50,888 bases of DNA from NCBI GenBank assembly GCA_021029095.1, contig JAJOHG010000183.1:1-50888 (forward strand), read 5' to 3'. Origin of the DNA: Phellopilus nigrolimitatus. Taxonomy: Eukaryota; Basidiomycota; Agaricomycetes; Hymenochaetales; Hymenochaetaceae. Of the stretch, positions 41,887 to 50,888 are shown in pieces. The first letter of the stretch is position 1, and each line of letters begins with the position of its first letter. The notes beneath the pieces were generated by a model. That model was not told where the DNA came from and made no database searches. It saw nothing but the letters and a program-made list of their open reading frames with translations. The translations under genes and the position numbers were made by a program.

Positions 41887-44800
41887 ATGGCAGATAGTCT
41901 GTTAATTGCTCCAGTCCTCTCGCCTTCTGGGACTGTCCATTTCGCATCTGTACCTCAAGATGCCGTCGTATTGGATGTTATTACGGCCCTGATACAATCC
42001 CAAGATGTCAGGAATGATATCTTGGGTGACCTGTCCGATGGAGGCTGGGAATTGCGCGAGGTGCGCAAGGAGGACCAAGGCCGCGTCTGGGAGGAAGAGG
42101 AACTGGAAAGTATTGGCACTGGTAAGAGAAGTGATGTGTCAGTCGGGTAAATACTAATGAAGCTTTGTAAAGAGCCACTATCAGAGGATAGTCCTATTGC
42201 ACCACTCCTGTCCTCTAAACCCCAGTCCTCTGCGCCTGAGCGGCATTTCTCTTCGTTCCCGCTGTCGTCCCACCTTTATACGCCAGCCCTCCGTCTTGTC
42301 TCGAGACATCCACTACTGAGCATAACGCTCTCTTTTCAACGTGTTCCCGAGATTCACGATGAATTCGCATGGATCATTCACCTAACACGCTCATCAAGGG
42401 TGCAAGATGCTATTGGCGCGGTATGCGAACAGCTAGGCCTCGTAAAAACTTTACGTGTTCCAGGCGGTGGTGAGATAGATTATGCTATCGAAGAGGTTTG
42501 GACGGAAGGCGGCAATGCTCGTAAGTAATACAGGAACTGAATGTCAACGATCTGTTCATTATTTATATTCAAAGACGTCGCGCGTTTAAGCCAGGATTTA
42601 ATCGTTTCCTCCGTACTTGAGAACTCATCAAGCAATCCGTACTCGTCAACTGCTTCAAGAACGTTCAACTTCTGTGTTCCAGACGAATGGTATCGACGCC
42701 CAAGTTCCCGCGTCCCATCCATGGCTCCATCTGAATCAACTCTGAAGCGTCTGTCGGATTTGGAAGATGCAGAAGGCGAGGGAACCGCGAAGCAAAGACA
42801 GATATTATCTCCCTCGTCTCCTTCGCCGACAGATCAGAGACCGGGCTCTCCCGATAGTACGGGAACGTTCTCTTCAAGACGTTTCTCAAGTATTTTTGAC
42901 GGCTGGCTGGGTTCATCTTCTACGAGTTCGCTTGCTCAAGATGATGAACAGGAACGCAAGCGACCGATCGTTAGCGAACCTCTTTCTCTTGAGAAACGTG
43001 AGTCGTCTGCTTCTGATAGCGAAGGCGAATTGTCTTTGGATAATGAGGATTTTGAACGCATGATAGTAGGTTTTTCATCAACTCGGATGTCGTGTATGCT
43101 CAATAAACTTTCAGGACGATCTAGGTCTGAAGGGCGAGAAGCGCGATGCAATGCGGAACTTGCCACTTGATCGCAAACGTTATCTCCTTCACCAGAATCG
43201 TCACATGCGTTCGGCAAGCGCGAAAGATGCGTCGCAGACTCAGGCTCAGGCAGCAACGCTCGGACCTACTCGTGCTGCCGCGCTCCTGCCTGCGCTAGTT
43301 CCGAGTTTGACTGGTGATGGCAGCATCATGAGGCGCTTTTCCATTACGAACTGGGGAAGTCCCTTGGCAAGCCCAGTCCCAGATTCGTCCTCGGAAGGGT
43401 CGCTATCTCCTCGAACGAGTGATGAACGATCAAATGCGAGAGAGTATGCGAAAGAAAGCGGAAGCGGAAGCGAGAAAGAGCTTGCACCACTGCAGGCGCA
43501 GCAGACAGGCGGTTTGTGGAGTAATTGGTGGACGTCAACCGGGAACGAGGCCGGTGCCGGCTCACAGACGAAGTTGTCATCGCCTCGGGATACCGCGCAA
43601 TCGACAACATTTTACGTCGAAGGCCTTCGCGCTCGGCGTTCGCATGACGTGAAGCTTGTAAAACATTTAATATCCTTGAGAGTGCACCTTTCAACTGCGA
43701 AACTGAGCTGGGTGGAGCAATTTCTCAACGATAAGAAAGGCATGGAAGCTCTAGGCACATTGCTGACAAGTCTCGTTGGAAAGGGCGGCAAGCGAAGGAA
43801 GCTTGCGGACACCGAAGAAACCGTCCTTTATGAGGTAATAAAATGCCTAAGGGTGTTATTAAACACAGAGGTAATCAGTTTACTTCTTTCACTTTTCAGA
43901 ATTGCTGAAAAATCAAATTAATTTCAGCCCGGATTCAAGCAATTCTTGGCCTCACAGACGTTGATTACTCACGTCACTTACACTCTACATACCGACTCTC
44001 TCAAGCTCCGCACACTAACCTGTGAGCTCCTCGCAGCCATTTGCCTGCTTTCTGTGACGCACGGTCACCGGCTTGTTTTGTCTGCGTTCTCTGATTATCG
44101 CGTCGCTTATGAGGAGATGTTCCGCTTTGAGGAGCTTGTCACATCGCTGCAGTTGCCTGAAGAAACGGATGCGACCGAAGATGTATCTCTACCAAATCAT
44201 AGTGAAGAAGGAGGCTGGGAGGCACGGACGGCGGGAATGACGCTCGTTAATGCCCTAACGACATGTCCTGAGTCACTTGAAGAGCGGATTCAGCTCCGCG
44301 AAGAACTAAGCCGCCGCGGTTTGAATGAAATCATTGTGGTGTGCAAATTTTCTTTCTCATTGGTCTTGCGTTAAGCTTAGTTATACTCTTTTCCAGGCTC
44401 TCCGGTACATTCGCCCTCCGGAATCCATCATCACTCAGATTGATGTGTATACGGAAGAGAAATTTGAGGACGAAGAGGATCTGCGGGAGCGGACACGGGC
44501 AACGTTTAAGGATTTGGAGAGCGGGTCTGATCTCGAAATGGCGTGCGCAGTGCTCCACGATGTCTGCGTGCGCCAGGGAATGCTACACCCTTCAATCCTC
44601 GAGTCTCTTAAACAGATGGGCGCATTCTTGAGTAGAGAAGTCACGCTGTGAGTGCACGATCTGCAAAGTGTGAACGCTTACCCTAACAAGGACCCACAGG
44701 AAGTTCAAGGCTGATTTCTTAGCAATTTTAACCAAGTTGCTGGAACAGGGTATCACTCATGACGAACTGTGCGTTATTCAATATGAATGGGTTGGTTCTT

Positions 44801-47800
44801 TGCCTTGATACTGAGCCTACCTTTACAGGGGAACTGATTGGCTTAAGCTGTTGAAACAATTCATTTCACAAATATTTCCCATAATTGGGCAGCAGTTGGA
44901 CGTCAAATCGGTTGCGGATGCAGCCAATGGGGATTTGGGGAGCAAGGAGATTGATGCTCTCCGTAAGGAAGTGGGGAATTTCGAGAAAGAAGTGAATTTC
45001 TCAACAGGCTTTTCTTCGTACCTTTCTTTCCTTGTTGACTGACGATATACACTGGTTTAGAAAGAGGGATTACAAACCGAACTAGCCCAGCACCGCGCTG
45101 AGATCGACACTTTGAAATCGCTTCAATGTTCCCTTCCTTCAACAAGCTCGTCGAAAGCCGGCAAAGAAGTACGTTGTTTAACTACTCGTACGAACATTGA
45201 CTTAATTGATCTATGTTCTTAGTCTGGACAAGGTATCCAAGGATTAGTCCAGCGCCTGATCCTCAAGGAGAAGCAGGCTATTCAACTGCAAGCTGAAGTT
45301 GATCGATTGAAACTGAGGAATCCGTCCGCGACTCGAGATGCGGTATGTGCTTTTGTTTTAGACTGCAAATTGCAAAACTTAATCACCAGAAGGAGGAACG
45401 CTTGAAACATGAACGGGATCGAGTCAAGTGGAACGCTCTTATGGACGAAATTGCTGACCTAAAAACAAAGGTAAGCTCATACTTTCTCGTGTAGAGGCAA
45501 TAGCTCGAATTTAACTTGTTCGTGTAGCATCAAGAAACGGAGACGACACTCCTGCAGAAGAATAAAGAAGTGCTGTACTTAAAGCGTGCCATGGAGTCTG
45601 TGTATTCGCGTTTGCATAACCTGCGCGGAGCTGCATCAAGCAAAAGCCAGATTCGCGACGTCGACGCCGAGCAGATCGCCGCGCACGCTGTGGAAGCTCT
45701 GTCCGCCAAAGATGACGAGATTGCTGCTCTTCGTGCAGAGGTCGACAAGATGCGCAAGGAGCTCGAAGCTAAACCGCAGTACATCACTGAAGTGGATTAC
45801 AAGAAAGCTGTCCCACCCCCGCCGCCTCCCCCGTCTCCGCTCGTTTCTTCCAACTCAAGGGGTGTGCTCAAAAAATCTAAGCATACACCATCACCGCTAT
45901 CTCAGCCATTAGCACCAAAGCCGCAGACCCCACTTAGAAATGTACTTCCGTCTCCGCCCCCGCCCCCGCCTCCGCCACCTCCACCACCACCACCTGTTCC
46001 ACTGTCAACGTCTGGGTCTTTATCACCAGTACCGCCTCCGCCGCCTCCACCTCCTAGCTTGGTTTCGGCTTCTTCACCTCCTCCGCCTCCTCCGCCTCCA
46101 CCCCCACCGTTTGGAGCGACAGTTCTTGGATCCCCACCTCCCCCTCCGCCGCCTCCTGGGCCCATAAGCCGCAAATCTGCCCCTATGGCAATCGCATTGC
46201 CTGGCAAGCGTCTCAAGCCATTTTTTTGGACGAAAGTTGGAAACCAAACTACGGGAGAAACTGTCTGGGATCACCTTTCAGCTTCGGCGCTCTCGGTAGC
46301 TGTAGACCTGAAAGATTTGGAAGAGGCCTTCTCGCTCGATGTGAACCCGTCTAAGACAAGCTCGTCCCCTCTCAGCTCCCCAAAGAAAGGCTCCATCTCG
46401 ACTATGCTGGATGTCACGCGTGCCAATAACGTTTGTAAGTGATTTTCCCGAAGATACTTCGACACTGCTAACATTCGCGGATTTAGCAATCATGCTCTCG
46501 CGGATTAAAATGTCCTTACCGGACATTAAGCGCGCTTTGTTAACGGTCGACGACAGGTTACTGTCTGTCGACGACCTGAAAGCTATCGTAAAGCAAATTC
46601 CTTCGGCGGACGAGGTACAATTTAACTTCTAACCTAGAATATTGACATTGAGTTATATCCCAACGTCTTGTAGCTAAAAAGAATCGAAGCACATAGCGAT
46701 ATAAAGCAACTGGCCAAAGCAGATCAGTATTTCAAAGAAGCGAGTCGTTTTCAGTCATGGGATCAATGAGGTTTACTGATATCGTTTTTTTTTTTCTAGA
46801 TCGCGGACATCCCCCGCCTTGCAGACCGGATCGAATGCATGGTGTACCGGAGGAAACTTGAACTAGAAATTGAGGAAACTCGTCCAGAACTAGACATTAT
46901 CGGGCATGCCACGAAGGAACTGAAGACGTCTTCTCGTTTCAAGCAAGTCTTGAAGGTGAGAGATCAGCGGTTCTCAATAGTTTTAACTCACACAACTGCG
47001 GCAGACTGTCTTGACAGTAGGAAATGCTCTAAATGGATCAAGCTTTCGAGGAAATGCACGTGGATTCCAATTAGATGCCTTGCTCAAGGTTGGTCTCCAA
47101 TCATACATGCATGTCTGCGATCTAATCATTGGACATTAGATGAAAGAGACGAAGACGGCTAAAGCCACTCCGGAATGCCCCACGCTCCTTCACTATATTG
47201 CACGAGTGCTTTTAAGGAGTGATGCGGAATTGGTAAACTTCCTAGATGATTTGCCTCATCTAGAAGCTGCCGCTCGAGGTAAGTCTCATTTATACGCCAG
47301 ATGGATCCTTAACTGAAAATATTCAGTTTCTATGCAGACTGTATCTTCGTCTGTCGCGACGCTGTCGACCGGACTCGCTCAAGTGCGCAGCGAGATAAGA
47401 CAATATCGGCAGATGCGATCGTTATCTCCTAATGACCGCTTCGTACAGGTGATGGAGGTCAGTTATCGCTTGTTTTCCTTAATTTTTTCAAGCAGCTGTT
47501 TATCGAAGTTTGTATCGGTAGCCCTTCGTGATCCAGGTGTCCTCGAGCGTTCAGGCGCTGGAAAATATGAGTAGGTCCGTCGAGAGCGAGCTGCGGTCCG
47601 CCATGGCGTACTTTGGCGAGGACGTCGACTCGGCCGAAGCCCCGAAGCCAGAGGACTTCTTCAGCCTGATTGTGTCCTTTTCTTCTTCTCTGAGGGTACG
47701 CACCGGGGATACTGCCTTTTATCCCCTTCTTTCTGACCGAGATGCTTCCCCCTTTGTTTGTCTATTTTTTCCAGAAAGCTGCGCTGGAGATGCACGACGT

Positions 47801-48193
47801 GCAGGCCAAAGCTGGCACGCAGACAACGGCTGCTGCTTCTCTTGCGTCTAAAACACCGATAGTCGGCCTTCCGCGATCGTCAACAAGCGAACAATCGGTA
47901 CGTTGCATATCCTCGTCTCTACGTGCCGAGATGATACTCACCAGCGGTTATGCCAGACGGTGCCCTTCAAGACGCCGGCTCCTGCTGCACCCTCGCCCTC
48001 TCCACGGCCCCTGCACCTCGCCCTCCCGCCGTCGACGCAGTCCGAGGCACCGTCTACAGACGGCGCGCGTCATCGTACGATCTCGCGGGGCGACGTGGAC
48101 GAGACGATCCGAAGCATGCGGCGGGGCGTGCGCAGGGAGCGCACGGTCAGCACGCTTCGCCCGCTGAGCAAGATTTTCCTGGATGGGTCCTGA
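41887..48193 (+). CDS. Formin (GBD/FH3-FH1-FH2-DAD)
   Basis: Actin nucleator and elongator for cables, polarity and the cytokinetic ring. The start is ATG 41887 (MADSLLIAPVLSP); the stop is at 48191-48193. The N-terminal third has Ser/Pro-rich segments and a GBD/FH3-type helical region (LVKHLISLRVHLSTAKLSWV, RRKLADTEETVLYEVIKCLR, LTCELLAAICLL). Coiled coil follows (45060-45780). FH1 is a dense polyproline tract encoded at ~45810-46165. FH2 begins KRLKPFFWTKV and contains NVAIMLSRIKM-type helices and the core TVGNALNGSSFRGNARGFQL, formed across an intron. The C-terminus GDVDETIRSMRRGVRRERT...LSKIFLDGS is a DAD-like autoinhibitory tail, so Rho-type regulation is likely. About 1,700 aa with many small introns; no break found. 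Confidence 0.92.
45810..46165 (+). repeat. Polyproline-encoding low-complexity tract (FH1)
   Basis: Runs of CCN codons encode five or more oligoproline blocks separated by Ser/Val/Leu-rich spacers, the profilin-actin binding FH1 domain. The tract is prone to slippage, yet the frame is intact here. Confidence 0.9.
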
Positions 48194-48410
48194 ATATGGA
48201 TTCCGTAATGAATAATTTCCTTTTGATAAATGTTACGACCGGCTGTGTGTGTTCCTTCTTCCGACCACTCTTGATTGGGTACAGTTTCTGGGACATTTTA
48301 TTCGCTTCCATTTGTCGACCGACTATATATTGTTACATCCTCTTTGATATCCGATCGCCATATGTACTGTTGTCTATAGTTGTAAATTAAATCGATACAT
48401 CCCCGGTGAT

Positions 48411-49845
48411 TTACTGCTCGTTGAGCGGTGAGACCGCATCGCATCGTTCCACGCACTCGAGAAAAATGCGGAAGAAGCCATCGACCTTCACGCACGTCCG
48501 TCAACCAAAGCAAAACCAAGAAAGAAGCCACTCACGTCGACCCGCTCCGCGACCTGACAGTTCCTGCCGTCGCGGCCCCAGGAAGCGTCGCACGGGCGGT
48601 AGCCCCAGATGTCGACGACGGTCTCGCCGGCGGTGTGTGCGCCGGCGAGCTCGACGTCGACGCGGCGGCGCGTGCATGTGAAGAGCGCGGGGCGCGCGGC
48701 ATATGCGACGGCGAGCGCGTCGTGCAGCGGCGGGCCGGTGGCGAAGCCGAAGGTAGAGGCGTAGGACGCGGCGAAGAAGCCCAGGAGCGTCGAGAGCGTG
48801 TGTCGCAGGGGCGTCCTTGCGGCTGGAAGGGGCGCGGACCTGGAGGGCCCGTGGACGGAGGCGGAGGGATCGAGGAGCATCGAGCGCGTGAGTCGCAGGG
48901 GCGTCCTCGCGGCTGGGAGAGGCGCGGAGCTGGAGGGGTCGAGGAGCGCGCTGTGGATGGCGTGTGTGACGATGGCGGTGTGGGTGACGTTGATGGGCAC
49001 CATAGTCTTTTTGACGGGTGCGTTGAGGACGATCTGCGCGGCCTCCGCTATGTCGGGAATTGTATCAGAACGGTATTTGGAGCGTGTGTTTAAACAACGG
49101 GAGACGCACGGTCGCACAGAATGTTGTACTCTGGTGTATCAATCGAATGCGTTAGCATGGGACAGAGCGGAGGGTTATCGATATGCGCACCAGCCACGGC
49201 GGAGCGGTTTCCGAGCCCCACCCCGCCGCCCATGAAAACGAACTCCTCGACGCCGTCGAGTAGATCCGGGTACACGCTTACGAAGAGCGCGATGTTCGTC
49301 ATCGGGCCGGTCGACACGACCGTCAGCGTCCGCCCGTCCTTCACTGCGTCCCTGACCCCGCGCGCGAGGCCATCGACGGCGCGCAGGCCGGCGCAGCGCT
49401 CGCGCCGCGCGCGGATGGGCGGGTGGTCCGCGCCGGGGAGTCCCTCGACGCCGCCGAGGCCATCCGCGCCGTGGATCTCGGGGTCGTGTTTCGCGGGCTT
49501 GAGCAGTGGGGCGGCCGCGCCGGCGTGGACGAGCACGTCGGGTGCGCCGGCGAAGGCATAAAGGCTTCGGAGCGCGTTCTTGAACGTGTTGTCCGCGTCG
49601 GTGTTCCCGTGTACCTGGCCAGGTGAAGGATGTGAAAATATTCGTAATGCGCTAATCGGATGAGAGCTTACGGTGGATACGCCGACGAGCTCGAGACCTG
49701 GGATGTGGATGGCGAGCAGGATGGCGGTCGCGTCGTCGTGACCCTGAGTCGAAGTGAGGGGGATACTCGATTACTGCTGGAATGTGGCTTGCTTACGGGA
49801 TCGCAGTCGAGCCAGATGCGCTTCAGGTTTTCCAAATCGCTCATG
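48411..49845 (-). CDS. Inosine-uridine preferring nucleoside hydrolase with internal tandem duplication
   Basis: Hydrolyses ribonucleosides to base and ribose. The start ATG 49845 gives MSDLENLKRIWLDCDP, joined across an intron to GHDDATAILLAIH, the DxDxGxDD-type Ca-binding loop (here DCDPGHDD). VSTVHGN, then TVVSTGPMTNIAL and EEFVFMGGG follow. EYNILCDPEAAQIV is assembled over two introns; MVPINVTHTAI and GPPLHDALAVAY with the catalytic-site His are present. The last exon VDGFFRIFLECVERCD ends at 48411. Between MVPINVTHTAI and FFAASY there is an in-frame duplication of the block APLPAARTPLR (see the direct repeat entry), making this loop about 29 residues longer than one copy would. The gene is unusually GC-rich (around 49200-49560). 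About 400 aa. Confidence 0.9.
48803..48950 (-). repeat. Direct repeat inside the nucleoside hydrolase gene
   Basis: GTCGCAGGGGCGTCC..GCGG occurs at ~48806 and ~48894 (88 bp apart) with matching flanks (GGCTGG..GGCGCGGA.CTGGAGGG). Translated on the minus strand, both copies read SAPLPAARTPLR followed by similar leucine-rich stretches. The spacing keeps the frame approximately constant. Confidence 0.75.
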
Positions 49846-50223
49846 TGGATTTTGGATTAGCTTTAGCCTTGCTTTAGCCTCGCGGGACAAGTGCGCGTCT
49901 GACACCGTCGATACAGAGGAAGCTCCCGTCGCCGCGTCGATCAGGGTCTCGCCAGGAATGGAAATTACATAAACACGCGCCCACTGTGGCTTTACCGTGG
50001 CCGCGCTCTCCCTCTTCCGGATCCTTTGACTAGGTCCTCAACAACCGCGACCGCGACGACCACAACCACGACATCAACGACAGAAATTCACGAAAACACC
50101 CAAGCCAGCAAAATCAGAGAAGGAAAAAATGCAGGTGACCTGGAAATCAGTGCGTGCCCATGTGCCTTCGCGCGCGTCATTCATCCTTAACAGCCACACC
50201 CATAGCGCCAGGGCTCCTACAAT
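49846..50223. promoter_or_regulatory. Divergent upstream region of the nucleoside hydrolase and the right-edge gene
   Basis: A CGACGACCACAACCACGAC-type low-complexity stretch near 50045-50075. No coding region is supported. The plus-strand gene probably starts in or shortly after this interval. Confidence 0.35.
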
Positions 50224-50888
50224 GGCGGTCCGCCGCCCTCTGCCGTGCACGGCTGGCTCAAGAAGCTGCACGGCGTCGTAACATTCAGCCGCAGTCGCAT
50301 CAGACAGGGCAGGCACGAGATCGAGGACGCGCGCGCGCTGCGTGAGTACGAACGCGACCGGCGCCGCTCGCACTCGCGCTCCGGATACGCACGCGACGGC
50401 GCGTATGAGGATGGGGCGCGCAGACGGAGCAGAAGCAGGAGCCGCCCGTTCCTGCACCCCCACCACCGCTGCCGGCCGGGGTGAGTCCGCGTCTCTCAAA
50501 CCAGCTGCTCCACAACGGGCTCACGTGACCTACGAACGGCAGGTACCATGGCATGCACCTCCGCCTCTGGGGTTTCCTGACGCGCCGCCGCGACCACATG
50601 GCGCGCGGCCTCGCCATGCGCGAGGATGCAGAAAGAGAGCGCCGCCACGAACGTCGCAGGCGCCAGCGCCATCTCGCGGACGAGGGGCTCGCGATCCGCA
50701 TGGGCGCGCAGACGCTCATCCGTCCCCGCGGCTCGCGTCGTAGGCATCATAGCGACCACGGCTACGGCCACGCAGCCGAAGCCACCGCAACGAGCCGCGC
50801 GTCATCGTCACGCAGCCCGGCGAAACGGTCCAGGTCATCGCTCTGCAGGCTCGCGCCATGGACATGGACATAGACACAGACGCGACGA
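50202..50888 (+). CDS. Arg/Ser-rich unknown protein, partial at right edge
   Basis: Unrecognised. One frame reads QGSYNGGPPPSAVHGWLKKL then GVVTFSRSRIRQGRHEIEDA, REYERDRRRSHSRSG and RRRSRSRSRPF to a GGGGTGAGTC donor near 50479. After an acceptor near 50541 it continues as RYHGMHLRLWGFLTRRRDHM and AREDAERER-like basic text. A further exon ending at the window edge reads EPRVIVTQPGETVQVIALQA, which looks genuinely protein-like. The intron between these parts (near 50700-50755) is not resolved. Repeated Arg-Ser dipeptides suggest a nuclear or RNA-associated role, but that is only compositional. Start and end are approximate; the region is very GC-rich and carries long antisense shadows. Confidence 0.4.

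Noticed and set aside
45902..46216. Gly-rich minus-strand open frame over the formin FH1 tract
   Set aside because: It is simply the antisense of polyproline codons.
48406..49561. Long plus-strand open frames over the nucleoside hydrolase
   Set aside because: GC-rich shadows; the minus strand carries the Ca-binding loop and all family blocks.

Overview
This window looks like euchromatic nuclear DNA from a basidiomycete fungus, most likely an agaricomycete. The genes are dense and on both strands. They are cut by many 45-70 nt introns with GTRNGY donors, CTRAY branch points and YAG acceptors, and several have micro-exons. The protein set is eukaryotic and fungal: TFIIF-alpha, Vac14, AFG1, TOM7, eIF3f, a complex I LYR subunit, a formin, a GPI-type chitin deacetylase and a polyporopepsin-like aspartic protease. 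I saw no tRNA, rRNA, CRISPR array or prokaryotic-style operon. Gene models were assembled by hand from splice signals and reading phase; exon-level coordinates are in the evidence fields.

Layout. 1-1432 (-): TFIIF large subunit, running off the left edge, with an apparent frameshift in a Lys-rich tract. 1505-5109: a 3.6 kb segment bounded by near-perfect 42 bp inverted repeats. It holds a decayed Crinkler/RHS-like P-loop NTPase gene and several diverged repeats, each carrying ATCACGTGA. 6148-7686 (-): chitin deacetylase. 8842-12620 (-): VAC14, divergent from a GNAT acetyltransferase at 12983-14051 (+). 14192-15803 (-): Gfo/Idh/MocA oxidoreductase. 16315-16443 (-): a 42-codon Cys-rich mini-gene with its own TATA box. 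17062-17263: a MITE-like foldback element just upstream of an F-box gene at 17417-19130 (+). 19501-21507 (-): AFG1-type mitochondrial ATPase, divergent from an RNF220-like E3 ligase at 22022-23503 (+). 23986-24345 (-): TOM7, divergent over 135 bp from eIF3f at 24481-25663 (+). 26908-27967 (+): an unknown secreted protein. 28468-30447 (+): cystathionine gamma-synthase. 31011-32147 (+): unknown conserved-looking protein. 32320-32951 (-): NDUFB9-like complex I subunit. 33579-36024 (-): secreted GH125 alpha-mannosidase. 36653-38130 (-): endonuclease/exonuclease/phosphatase-fold protein. 39518-41044 (+): secreted aspartic protease. 41887-48193 (+): formin. 48411-49845 (-): nucleoside hydrolase with an internal duplication. 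About 50200 to the right edge (+): an Arg/Ser-rich unknown.

Most genes are single-copy housekeeping genes with no operon logic. Two functional themes recur. One is mitochondrial: TOM7, AFG1 and NDUFB9. The other is the cell surface or secretome: chitin deacetylase, GH125 mannosidase, aspartic protease and the unknown secreted protein. The least ordinary part is the inverted-repeat-bounded segment at 1.5-5.1 kb with the broken Crinkler/RHS-like gene. Next are the foldback element and the tiny Cys-rich gene near 16-17 kb.
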